A stretch of 13,262 nt of DNA, taken from positions 1 through 13,262 of the forward strand of contig CAXFLH010000030.1 of the NCBI GenBank assembly GCA_964003875.1. Reading direction: 5' to 3'. This DNA is from UBA8444 sp964003875. GTDB taxonomy: Bacteria; Bacteroidota; Bacteroidia; Flavobacteriales; UBA7312. Position numbers and translations under genes: made by a program. Below the pieces are notes generated by a model. That model was not told the origin of the DNA. It was given only the letters and a program-made list of their open reading frames with translations, and did not search any database. Position 1 is the stretch's first letter. Each line of letters opens with the position of its first letter. Positions 1-6,023 of this stretch are shown here, in pieces.

Positions 1-622
1 TTTTAATTAGGCTTTCATTTTTTATTCTAAATGCAATTAAATCCTTAATGGTAACTATTTTAAGTTGATGCTTTTTAGCAATGAGTTGAAGTTCGGGCAT
101 TCTTGCCATTGAACCGTCTTCATTCATTATTTCAACGATAACACCAGCTGGATAGAGTCCAGCTAATCGAGCTAAATCTATAGCGGCTTCGGTATGTCCA
201 GCTCTTCTAAGGACACCACCTTTTCTAGCTTTTAATGGAAAAATATGTCCGGGTTTACCTAATTCACTAGCTCTAGTGTTAGGGTTTACTAAAGCTTTAA
301 TAGTCTTTGCTCTGTCACTAGCAGAAATACCTGTGGTACAGCCGTGACCGATAAGGTCTACTGATACGGTAAAAGGGGTTTCGTATTCGGCTGTATTTTT
401 GCCTACCATTAATTCAAGTTCCAATTCTTCACATCGGTCTTCAATTAATGGTGCGCAAATAAGGCCACGACCATGCGTAGCCATAAAGTTTATCATTTCG
501 GGAGTTACTTTATCAGCAGCAGCTAAAAAGTCACCTTCATTCTCTCTATCTTCATCATCGACAACAATAACAATTTTACCTGCTTTGATGTCTTCAATAG
601 CTTCTTCTATTGTGTTTAGCAT
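1..622 (-). CDS. ribB: 3,4-dihydroxy-2-butanone 4-phosphate synthase (RibB domain, probably of RibBA), 3' end cut off
   Basis: It converts ribulose 5-phosphate to 3,4-dihydroxy-2-butanone 4-phosphate and formate, the four-carbon branch of riboflavin synthesis in the cytoplasm. The 207 visible codons start at ATG (622) with MLNTIEEAIEDIKAGK. They hold the acidic metal-binding loop DDEDRENEGD (residues 22-31), HGRGLICAPL (50-59), GHGCTTGISASDRA (92-105), RASELGKPGHIFPL (117-130) and the catalytic-region GHTEAAIDLARLAG (142-155). No stop codon is met before the window edge. The last visible residues, around LIAFRIKNESLIK, resemble the linker into GTP cyclohydrolase II seen in fused RibBA proteins, so a bifunctional gene is likely, but the second domain is not in view. 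A perfect -7 motif lies 17 nt upstream of the start, so the gene probably has its own promoter rather than relying on the DUF2147 gene behind it. Confidence 0.93.
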   Translation of the reverse strand, partial: MLNTIEEAIEDIKAGKIVIVVDDEDRENEGDFLAAADKVTPEMINFMATHGRGLICAPLIEDRCEELELELMVGKNTAEYETPFTVSVDLIGHGCTTGISASDRAKTIKALVNPNTRASELGKPGHIFPLKARKGGVLRRAGHTEAAIDLARLAGLYPAGVIVEIMNEDGSMARMPELQLIAKKHQLKIVTIKDLIAFRIKNESLIK

Positions 623-639
623 CCGGTTTTATTTTGGTG

Positions 640-647
640 CAAAGATA
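640..647 (-). promoter_or_regulatory. Bacteroidota -7 promoter element for ribB/ribBA
   Basis: The minus strand reads TATCTTTG, a full match to the Bacteroidota -7 consensus TAnnTTTG, 17 nt before the ribB ATG. This predicts a leader of roughly 12 nt. I see no clear -33 TTG at the right distance and no Shine-Dalgarno sequence. Confidence 0.5.
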
Positions 648-664
648 AGCTATTAGAGAGTATG

Positions 665-690
665 AAACAGACTGAAATTAGTCTGTTTTT
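665..690. terminator. Hairpin at the end of the DUF2147 gene
   Basis: A 9-bp perfect stem, 665-673 with 680-688, encloses a 6-nt loop. The TAA stop of the DUF2147 gene lies at the loop/stem junction on the minus strand. The U-tract (five T) is on the plus-strand side; on the minus strand only three T follow. It may act as a weak terminator for the minus-strand gene, as a barrier to plus-strand antisense transcription, or as an mRNA 3'-end stabiliser. Confidence 0.45.
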
Positions 691-1112
691 CTTGTCCAAG
701 TAGAGGTCTTACCTATAAATGGCATACTGATTAGATAACCTTCAAGTTCAAGAGTGTTTTTGTCTACTAGTGTGGCAGTTCCACCGTATGTTTTACCATT
801 TGAAGGTTTATATATTCTTCCATCTTCCCAGACATTATCTCCTTTGAACACAAAACCTTGCATTATTTTCAAACCCAAACGTTCTCTACTTCTTAATTTT
901 TCTTCTGGATTTTTTTTATCTAACTTTGGCTTACCGTTACTTTCATTGGGTTCTTTCATCCATGTAGTTTTTCCCGAAAAAGTTTTTCCATCTAGAAATA
1001 TAGTTACAACGGCTTCTTTATCAGAAGTATACCATTCACCAAGAATAGCATCTGATTGAGCAAAAGTTGTTATACTAAAAAATAGTCCAAATAATAATGT
1101 TATTGTTTTCAT
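678..1112 (-). CDS. Secreted DUF2147 family protein
   Basis: This is a 144-residue protein with a clear signal peptide: MK, a hydrophobic core LLFGLFFSITTF, and a likely cleavage after FA at about residue 18. The mature part is a single small domain with the DUF2147 pattern: GEWYTSDKEA near the N-terminus, DKKNPEEKLRSRERLG (about residues 65-80), WEDGRIYKPSNGKTY (about 95-109), and a C-terminal GYL..MPFIGKTSTWTR. The family is a small beta-rich lipocalin-like fold found in periplasmic or surface proteins of Bacteroidota and Proteobacteria. Its biochemical role is not established, and nothing nearby suggests one. The ATG start is fixed by the signal peptide. The upstream region only partly resembles a -7 motif, so the promoter is uncertain. 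The stop codon lies within a hairpin. Confidence 0.85.
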   Translation of the reverse strand: MKTITLLFGLFFSITTFAQSDAILGEWYTSDKEAVVTIFLDGKTFSGKTTWMKEPNESNGKPKLDKKNPEEKLRSRERLGLKIMQGFVFKGDNVWEDGRIYKPSNGKTYGGTATLVDKNTLELEGYLISMPFIGKTSTWTRKTD

Positions 1113-1163
1113 AGTGTAATTGTTTTTTGAGCAAGGTAATCATTTTTTGAATCCTGTAGGCGT

Positions 1164-1199
1164 AAAAAAAAGCTACCCAAGTATTTCTACTCGGGTAGC
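1164..1199 (-). terminator. Strong intrinsic terminator of the small RNA candidate
   Basis: On the minus strand a 12-bp stem (1188-1199 with 1172-1183, one G-U wobble) with a GAAA tetraloop is followed directly by eight T (1171 to 1164). The wobble becomes an A-C mismatch if read on the plus strand and the T-run exists only on the minus strand, so the direction is clear. Confidence 0.85.
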
Positions 1200-1243
1200 C
1201 CCTTAAAGCCATGAAAAAACTTACTTCCCTCTCCCTAATGGGA
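1164..1243 (-). ncRNA. Candidate small non-coding RNA (~80 nt) with its own promoter and terminator
   Basis: Between the DUF4442 and DUF2147 genes the minus strand carries a compact transcription unit: a perfect -7 motif (TATCTTTG, 1248-1255), about 45 nt of unusual sequence, then a strong intrinsic terminator. The body starts with a possible hairpin (TTCCC 1240-1244 with GGGAA 1225-1229), continues with a purine-rich stretch AGGGAGAGGGAAG and a U-rich stretch GTTTTTTC, then enters the terminator stem. G-rich and C-rich clusters stand out sharply from the surrounding AT-rich intergenic DNA, which suggests selection. No convincing reading frame exists on this strand. It could belong to a known Bacteroidota RNA family such as Flavo-1, but I cannot confirm this by reading. 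The 5' end is inferred from the promoter position. Confidence 0.5.
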
Positions 1244-1247
1244 ACAA

Positions 1248-1255
1248 CAAAGATA
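1248..1255 (-). promoter_or_regulatory. Bacteroidota -7 promoter element for the small RNA candidate
   Basis: TATCTTTG on the minus strand is a full match to TAnnTTTG and is identical to the motif in front of ribB. It lies about 50 nt upstream of the terminator stem. The -33 region has only a partial match (TCG about 23 nt upstream). Confidence 0.45.
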
Positions 1256-1294
1256 AATAAACTTTTTAATTTTTATGACGACATTTACTTTTTT

Positions 1295-1798
1295 TTAAAA
1301 AATATTTAAGTTGTGTTTTTTTGAATTTCTGATATGAAGCAATACTCTAGCTTCAGTGCATACTTCCTGACTTTCATCAATAGCGTTTACAACGTGCCAA
1401 ACTTCGTATTTGCCTTCAATTTTTAAATTCATTATAGCATTTTCAATATCATTTTCTGTAAGACTAAATGCAATTTTAAGATTTGATGTAGCAGCTTTAC
1501 GGTATCTAATTTCCACTTTTTTTATCCAAACTTCCATTGGTATGCCTTTTGTGCTAAATATTTGCCAGTACATAACGGCATAGTAAGGATCAATTGCACT
1601 AAATATAGTGCCACCGAAAATAGCTTTTTGTAGATTTTTATTCAGCCAAGAATATTTGACCTCCACTTTTAGATTCATAAAGTCTGAATCATTTTCGACT
1701 ATTTTAATACGGTTAACTAATAAAGGTGGAAAAAAATTCATTACCTTTCTAAGTAATTTTGGACTATATTTTCGGTTACCTACCTTTACTTTTGACAT
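1295..1798 (-). CDS. DUF4442 family protein, predicted hotdog-fold thioesterase-like
   Basis: The product is a 167-residue soluble protein starting MSKVKVGNRKYSPKLL. Its layout fits the DUF4442 family, related to PaaI/YiiD-type hotdog thioesterases: an N-terminal helix with MNFFPPLLVNRIKIV, a strand around LKVEVKYSW, the helix region FGGTIFSAIDPYYAVMYWQ (about residues 62-80, matching the central hotdog helix), and later beta strands ending in EVCTEARVLLHIRN. Substrate is unknown. An upstream in-frame GTG at 1825 would add nine residues, but it lies upstream of the -7 motif at 1806-1813 and would probably not be transcribed. ATG at 1798 is therefore preferred and would be nearly leaderless. 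The gene is divergent from surE, with only 63 nt between the starts. Confidence 0.75.
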   Translation of the reverse strand: MSKVKVGNRKYSPKLLRKVMNFFPPLLVNRIKIVENDSDFMNLKVEVKYSWLNKNLQKAIFGGTIFSAIDPYYAVMYWQIFSTKGIPMEVWIKKVEIRYRKAATSNLKIAFSLTENDIENAIMNLKIEGKYEVWHVVNAIDESQEVCTEARVLLHIRNSKKHNLNIF

Positions 1799-1805
1799 AG
1801 AGTTG

Positions 1806-1813
1806 CAAAAATA
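1806..1813 (-). promoter_or_regulatory. -7 promoter element for the DUF4442 gene
   Basis: The minus strand reads TATTTTTG, matching TAnnTTTG, with 7 nt between its G and the preferred ATG at 1798. The predicted transcript starts within about two bases of the start codon. This decides against the upstream GTG start. Confidence 0.5.
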
Positions 1814-1835
1814 TAAGTTCTTCACTTTCTTTTGG

Positions 1836-1843
1836 TAAATTTG
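1836..1843 (+). promoter_or_regulatory. -7 promoter element for the surE-lpxB operon
   Basis: TAAATTTG matches TAnnTTTG and lies 18 nt before the surE ATG. The short A-rich leader (AACTTTAAAAA before the ATG) has no Shine-Dalgarno sequence, as is usual in Bacteroidota. It sits 22 bp from the oppositely directed DUF4442 -7 element, so the two promoters share upstream DNA. Confidence 0.5.
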
Positions 1844-1861
1844 TAGTATAAACTTTAAAAA

Positions 1862-2629
1862 ATGGATAGACCCTTAATATTAGTGTCAAACGATGACGGT
1901 ATTTCTGCTCCAGGAATACGAGCATTGATAGATGTGGTGCGTGAAATTGGAGATGTTGTCGTTGTTGCTCCTGATGGGCCGCAGTCTGGTATGGGACATG
2001 CTATTACATTAAATTCTACTTTAAGATGTGATAAGATTCATATTGATGATGGTCCACAAATTGAATATGAGTGCTCGGGTACTCCTGTTGATTGTGTCAA
2101 ATTAGCTGTAAGTACCATTTTAGAACGAAAACCAGATTTATGTGTTTCAGGAATAAATCACGGTTCAAATTCTTCAATTAACGTCATTTATTCTGGTACG
2201 ATGTCCGCTGCAGTAGAAGGTGCTTTAGAAGGCATTCCTTCAATAGGCTTTTCATTGTTAGATTATTCTCATGATGCCGACTTTAGCGCATCTAAAAGAG
2301 TTGTTAAGACTATAGTTGAAAAGGTCTTGAAAGAAGGATTACCTAAGGGGAGATGTTTAAATGTCAATATTCCTAAATTGCCGTATTCTGACATTAAGGG
2401 CTATAGAATCTGCAGACAAGCTGACGCCAATTGGGTTGAAGATTTTGACAAAAGAAAAGATCCTACAGGCAGAACATACTATTGGTTAACTGGAAGTTTT
2501 CAAAATTTTGATAAAGGCAATGATACAGACGAGTGGGCGTTAGCCAATGGCTATGTTTCTATAGTGCCTGTACAATATGATATCACTGCCTATGATTGTA
2601 TTTCTGAACTAAAATCATGGGGTTTATGA
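1862..2629 (+). CDS. surE: 5'/3'-nucleotidase SurE
   Basis: SurE removes phosphate from nucleoside 5'- and 3'-monophosphates (EC 3.1.3.5) and in some species from short polyphosphate. It is a cytoplasmic metal-dependent enzyme linked to stress survival. The protein is 255 residues, normal for the family. The metal site is readable: SNDDGI with D11 and D12, S42 in GPQSGMGHAIT, and N99 in SGINHGSN. GTPVDCVKL (about 73-81) and YSGTMSAAVEGALEGIPSIG (about 110-129) are family signatures. It is the first gene of a three-gene overlapping operon ending in lpxB. The next reading frame begins inside its last codons (ATGA overlap), so translation is probably coupled. Confidence 0.96.
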   Translation: MDRPLILVSNDDGISAPGIRALIDVVREIGDVVVVAPDGPQSGMGHAITLNSTLRCDKIHIDDGPQIEYECSGTPVDCVKLAVSTILERKPDLCVSGINHGSNSSINVIYSGTMSAAVEGALEGIPSIGFSLLDYSHDADFSASKRVVKTIVEKVLKEGLPKGRCLNVNIPKLPYSDIKGYRICRQADANWVEDFDKRKDPTGRTYYWLTGSFQNFDKGNDTDEWALANGYVSIVPVQYDITAYDCISELKSWGL

Positions 2630-2913
2630 TAAATGATTCTTTATTAATAAAAGGTGCGGTATTAGGTTTAATACTTCCTACTCTTGCTTTTTTAGTTTAT
2701 TCTAATATAGTTATGCAGGGCGATATGTTAGCCTTATATTATCAGTTAAAAGCTATGGACGTACATACTCATGTGCTGAGTTTATGTACATTCTTAAACC
2801 TCATACCTTTTCTCATTTTTTTGAGAGCTGATAGTGAAAAATCGGCTCGAGGAATTCTAATGGTGACTATTCTTTTAGCTTTGTTTGTTATGATTAATAA
2901 GTTCTTATTTTGA
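2626..2913 (+). CDS. Small three-helix membrane protein of unknown function between surE and lpxB
   Basis: I do not recognise this protein. From ATG 2626 it has 95 residues and three hydrophobic segments: about residues 7-28 (IKGAVLGLILPTLAFLVYSN), 50-67 (HVLSLCTFLNLIPFLIFL) and 75-92 (ARGILMVTILLALFVMINKF). Polar linkers separate them, including QLKAMDVHTH before helix 2 and RADSEKSA before helix 3. A start at 2617 is also open, but 2626 forms an ATGA overlap with the surE stop. At its other end the TGA stop overlaps the TTG start of lpxB. The double overlap shows it is a real translated gene, co-expressed with lipid A synthesis. A role at the inner membrane near LpxB is inference only. Confidence 0.8.
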   Translation: MINDSLLIKGAVLGLILPTLAFLVYSNIVMQGDMLALYYQLKAMDVHTHVLSLCTFLNLIPFLIFLRADSEKSARGILMVTILLALFVMINKFLF

Positions 2914-3995
2914 AACGTTACTACTTCATAGTAGGAGAGGCTTCCGGCGATTTACATGCGGCAAACCTTATAAAAGAACTATCTCGATTAGATAAATATG
3001 CTAAATTTCAAGGTTTTGGTGGCGAACGAATGCGAAAAGAAGGACTTAAGCTGACAAAACATTACCAAGAGATGGCATTTATGGGTTTTTGGGAGGTATT
3101 CACGAATTTATCTGCTATTAGAAGGAATTTTAAACAAGCTAAAAAAGAACTCCTTGAATATAAGCCTGACGTTTTGGTTTTGGTAGATTATCCGGGTTTT
3201 AATATGCGAATGGCGACATTTGCTAAGAAGCACAACATTAAGGTTGTGTATTACATTACTCCTCAGGTTTGGGCATGGAAAGCATCTAGAGTTAAAAAGC
3301 TAAAAAGAGATCTAGACTTACTATTACCTATTTTACCCTTTGAACGTTCATTTTTCGCCAAACATGACATAGATGTTAACTATGTAGGACACCCTTTACT
3401 TGATGCATTCAAGGATTTGGATAGTAGGAATATTGAATCAGAAAAGCCCATCATTGCTATTTTACCAGGAAGTAGAAAACAAGAAATAGCTACTTCTCTT
3501 CCAATCATGATGGAGGTTGCCAAGTCTTTTGAAAATTATCAATTTATTATTGCCGGAGCTCCTTCCATTTCTCAAGATTATTATCGTTCCATAACACAGG
3601 ATTCGTATATGCCAGTATTGTCTAATCAGACTCACGCCTTGTTGAAAGAGTGTAAAGCTGCTATTGTTACATCTGGAACAGCTACTTTAGAGGCTGCAAT
3701 TCTTAAAGTTCCCCAAGTTGTATGTTATAAAACTTCCTCAATTTCGTATTTAGTTGCTAAGTTAGTTGTAAAGGTAAAATATATTGCTTTGGTCAATCTT
3801 ATTTGTGATAAAGAAGTAGTAAAGGAATTGATACAAGATGATTTCAACGCTGATAATTTAGTCAGTGAGTTGAATCGTATTTTAAACAAGAAGAACAAAA
3901 CTCAAATTCTGTCTGATTATGAAAGTATGATACGTCTTCTTGGCGATGTAGGCGCTTCTAAAAGAGCTGCTGAAGCTATTATTTCTTTGAATTAG
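2910..3995 (+). CDS. lpxB: Lipid-A-disaccharide synthase
   Basis: LpxB (GT19 family, EC 2.4.1.182) joins UDP-2,3-diacylglucosamine and lipid X to make the tetraacyl disaccharide of lipid A, at the cytoplasmic face of the inner membrane. The 361 residues carry GEASGDLHAANL (9-20), GFGGERM, LVDYPGFNMRMA, YITPQVWAWKASR, YVGHPLLD, LPGSRKQEI and TSGTATLEAAILKVPQVVCY, all in normal order. The start is TTG at 2910: an in-frame TAA at 2898 leaves only this or an ATT, and the family N-terminus M-K-x-Y-Y-x-x-x-G-E-A-S-G-D fits exactly. TTGA overlaps the stop of the preceding membrane protein gene, pointing to coupled translation. No strong terminator follows; a 6-bp hairpin without a U-tract lies at 4012-4029. 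Confidence 0.96.
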   Translation: MKRYYFIVGEASGDLHAANLIKELSRLDKYAKFQGFGGERMRKEGLKLTKHYQEMAFMGFWEVFTNLSAIRRNFKQAKKELLEYKPDVLVLVDYPGFNMRMATFAKKHNIKVVYYITPQVWAWKASRVKKLKRDLDLLLPILPFERSFFAKHDIDVNYVGHPLLDAFKDLDSRNIESEKPIIAILPGSRKQEIATSLPIMMEVAKSFENYQFIIAGAPSISQDYYRSITQDSYMPVLSNQTHALLKECKAAIVTSGTATLEAAILKVPQVVCYKTSSISYLVAKLVVKVKYIALVNLICDKEVVKELIQDDFNADNLVSELNRILNKKNKTQILSDYESMIRLLGDVGASKRAAEAIISLN

Positions 3996-4324
3996 TTTTA
4001 TTAATACTTCAGGCTTACAAATTTAAGCCATATAATACTAGAATTCTCCATTTCTTTTTCGTTTAATTTTTCCATTGATTCTAGTAATATTACTTGCAGA
4101 TTATTTTTATATTAAACAAAGAATAATTGTCAATCTTTAACTACTAGTATTACTGTTAATCATTCAAAGTAAAAGAAAAAAATTGCACCTCATCAAACCA
4201 ATGTAATTGTTTCTAAATTATTCATAGCTGTAAAAGAACTAAGGTTATTGTAAAAAAATGTATTGTATTAAAGCTAATACTATAACATAGCTTTAATTTA
4301 AAATAAGGTCGTATGAACTACATT
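3996..4324. other. Non-coding convergent gap between lpxB and ftcD with inverted repeats
   Basis: No reading frame with gene-like features is present. The stretch is very AT-rich. It holds a weak hairpin after lpxB (GGCTTA 4012-4017 with TAAGCC 4024-4029), a 9-bp inverted repeat TACTAGAAT (4036-4044) / ATTCTAGTA (4078-4086), a further ACTAGTATTAC-like copy near 4143-4153, and a perfect 10-bp hairpin near the ftcD end. Both flanking genes end here, so terminators are expected. The extra length (329 bp) is more than termination needs. Confidence 0.7.
4253..4297 (-). terminator. Probable terminator of the hutI-ftcD operon
   Basis: A perfect 10-bp inverted repeat, ATTAAAGCTA (4267-4276) with TAGCTTTAAT (4288-4297), has an 11-nt loop. 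On the minus strand it lies about 27 nt past the ftcD stop and is followed, after about 8 nt, by a run of T (4252-4258 region). The stem is AT-rich and the T-run is not adjacent, so it is a weak terminator at best. Confidence 0.4.
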
Positions 4325-6019
4325 TTAAATTTTATTTTCTGTAATAGTCATTATATCTTTTTCTAATTCAGTTGCTTTATCCACTAGACTTTGTCCTTTG
4401 GTAAGAATGTCGTTCACAAAGTCTTTGTCTTGACAATCCCCACAGTTAATTTTTACATTTAGAAATGCCCCTCTTACTGCAGTTCTTGCACATAAAGCAC
4501 CAACGGCTGCGTCTGTAACTGAGTTGGGGTTTCCAAATTCAGCCATAGCTTTCATCACTTGCATGGAACCGTAGGCTGTTTGCATTACTTTATAAGGAGT
4601 AGTTATAGCAAATTTAGTGGATTGTTGAATAGCATCATTTCTAAGTGTCTTTTCTTCTTCACTATCTTTTGGTAAACGAAAAGCTTCCATTATTTTATTA
4701 AAGGCGTTGGTGTCTTCATCTACTAATCTCAATAGTTCGTTTTGAAAAGTAATTCCTTTTTCAGCCCAATTCGAAAATTCTTCCCATTTATCGTCCCAGC
4801 CTCTTTTATGAGCAGAAAGGTTGGCAACCATAGTACCTAGAGCAGCACCCATAGCCCCACAATAAGCAGAAATAGAGCCTCCGCCAGGTGCAGGGCTTTC
4901 ACTAGAAGTTTCATTAGCAAATTCACTAAGGTTCATATCAATCAAACGCTTAGTGTTGTTATCATCGAGCATGTATTCTATAACCCTTTCTTCTAGAATG
5001 AAGGGTGATAACTCATCAAGTCCAAGCGTTTTGACTGCAATTTTCATGATTTCTTGCTCTGAAATACCGATAGAACGTTCTTGCTTTTTTAAAAAGTGAA
5101 CTCCAGTGTCAATGAGTACTTTCTTAGGAACTAGCCCAACCAATTCTGAGCCAGTAACACGTAGTCCTCTAGCTTGAGCACGTTCGCATGTTTTATCAAA
5201 AACTTCATGAAGTGGAGATACATTAATGTTGGTTAGGTTGTAGGAAATTTGTGCTACGCCATATTCTTCAATGTACCAACCGATGCCTTTGACATGCTTA
5301 AACAATCCAGGCTGTCGTAATGGTTCTCCATTTTCATCTTTTAATATTTTTCCTGATAAAGAATCGCCTTCTCTTTTTAGTCTGCCAGCTTCTCTAATGT
5401 CAAAGGCTACAGCATTTGCTCTTCTAGTAGAGGTGGTGTTGAGGTTGATGTTATAAGCGACTAAGAAGTCCCTTGCAGAAATAGCAGTTGCTCCAGATTT
5501 AGAAACAGAGTCGTTAAATTCGGCAGGTCCAAAGTCGGGTATCCAATTAGGGTCAACCAATTTTTGCTTTAAGCCTTCGTATTCGCCAGAACGGCAATTA
5601 GCTAAATTTTTTCTTTTTTCTTCTTTAGCGGCACTTTCATAACAGTAAATCGGTATGTTCAGTTCCTTGCCAACTCTTTCAGCGAGTTTGTGAGCCCACT
5701 TTGCAGTTTCTTCCATTGTAATGTCTGCTATAGGAACTAAAGGGCAAACATCAGTAGCGCCCATTCTAGGATGCTCTCCACTATGTTTACTCATGTCAAT
5801 GAGGTTCTGTGCCTTTTGTATCAATAAAAATGCAGCGTCAATGACCTGTTGAGGTTCTCCAACAAAGGTTATTACGGTTCTGTTAGTAGCTTTTCCTGGA
5901 TCTACATTTAGTAGTTTTACCCCCTCAACAGTTTCCACTACATTAGCGATTTCTTGAATTTTTTTGGCATTTCTACCTTCAGAGATGTTTGGAACACATT
6001 CTATGAGTTGTTTTTTCAT
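4325..6019 (-). CDS. ftcD: Bifunctional glutamate formimidoyltransferase / formimidotetrahydrofolate cyclodeaminase
   Basis: This cytoplasmic enzyme ends histidine degradation. The N-terminal part moves the formimino group from N-formimino-L-glutamate to tetrahydrofolate (EC 2.1.2.5). The C-terminal part releases ammonia to give 5,10-methenyl-THF (EC 4.3.1.4). The 564 residues match the fused vertebrate-type architecture: formiminotransferase N-domain about 1-180 (ECVPNISEGR at 7-16; HSGEHPRMGATD at 79-90, with H83 equivalent to the catalytic His82 of the pig enzyme), C-subdomain about 181-330, then cyclodeaminase about 360-560 (SPAPGGGSISAYCGAMGAAL from 375; NPNSVTDAAVGALCARTAVR from 497). 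The start is ATG 6019, four bases after the hutI stop, so the two are one operon. Both active sites look intact. Confidence 0.95.
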   Translation of the reverse strand: MKKQLIECVPNISEGRNAKKIQEIANVVETVEGVKLLNVDPGKATNRTVITFVGEPQQVIDAAFLLIQKAQNLIDMSKHSGEHPRMGATDVCPLVPIADITMEETAKWAHKLAERVGKELNIPIYCYESAAKEEKRKNLANCRSGEYEGLKQKLVDPNWIPDFGPAEFNDSVSKSGATAISARDFLVAYNINLNTTSTRRANAVAFDIREAGRLKREGDSLSGKILKDENGEPLRQPGLFKHVKGIGWYIEEYGVAQISYNLTNINVSPLHEVFDKTCERAQARGLRVTGSELVGLVPKKVLIDTGVHFLKKQERSIGISEQEIMKIAVKTLGLDELSPFILEERVIEYMLDDNNTKRLIDMNLSEFANETSSESPAPGGGSISAYCGAMGAALGTMVANLSAHKRGWDDKWEEFSNWAEKGITFQNELLRLVDEDTNAFNKIMEAFRLPKDSEEEKTLRNDAIQQSTKFAITTPYKVMQTAYGSMQVMKAMAEFGNPNSVTDAAVGALCARTAVRGAFLNVKINCGDCQDKDFVNDILTKGQSLVDKATELEKDIMTITENKI

Positions 6020-6023
6020 TTTT

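Noticed and set aside
399..656. 85-residue plus-strand reading frame
   Set aside because: It is antisense to the clear RibB domain, has a serine-rich low-complexity translation and no promoter.
754..1059. 101-residue plus-strand reading frame
   Set aside because: It lies antisense inside the DUF2147 gene, which has a signal peptide and family motifs.
1211..1309. Short plus-strand reading frame starting MKKLTSLSLMGTTK (32 codons)
   Set aside because: It has a signal-peptide-like start but no hydrophobic core and no plus-strand promoter motif. It overlaps the small RNA candidate, whose minus-strand promoter and terminator explain the sequence better.
1608..1838. 76-residue plus-strand reading frame running towards surE
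   Set aside because: It is antisense to the DUF4442 gene and would read through both divergent promoters. Its composition is that of a shadow frame.
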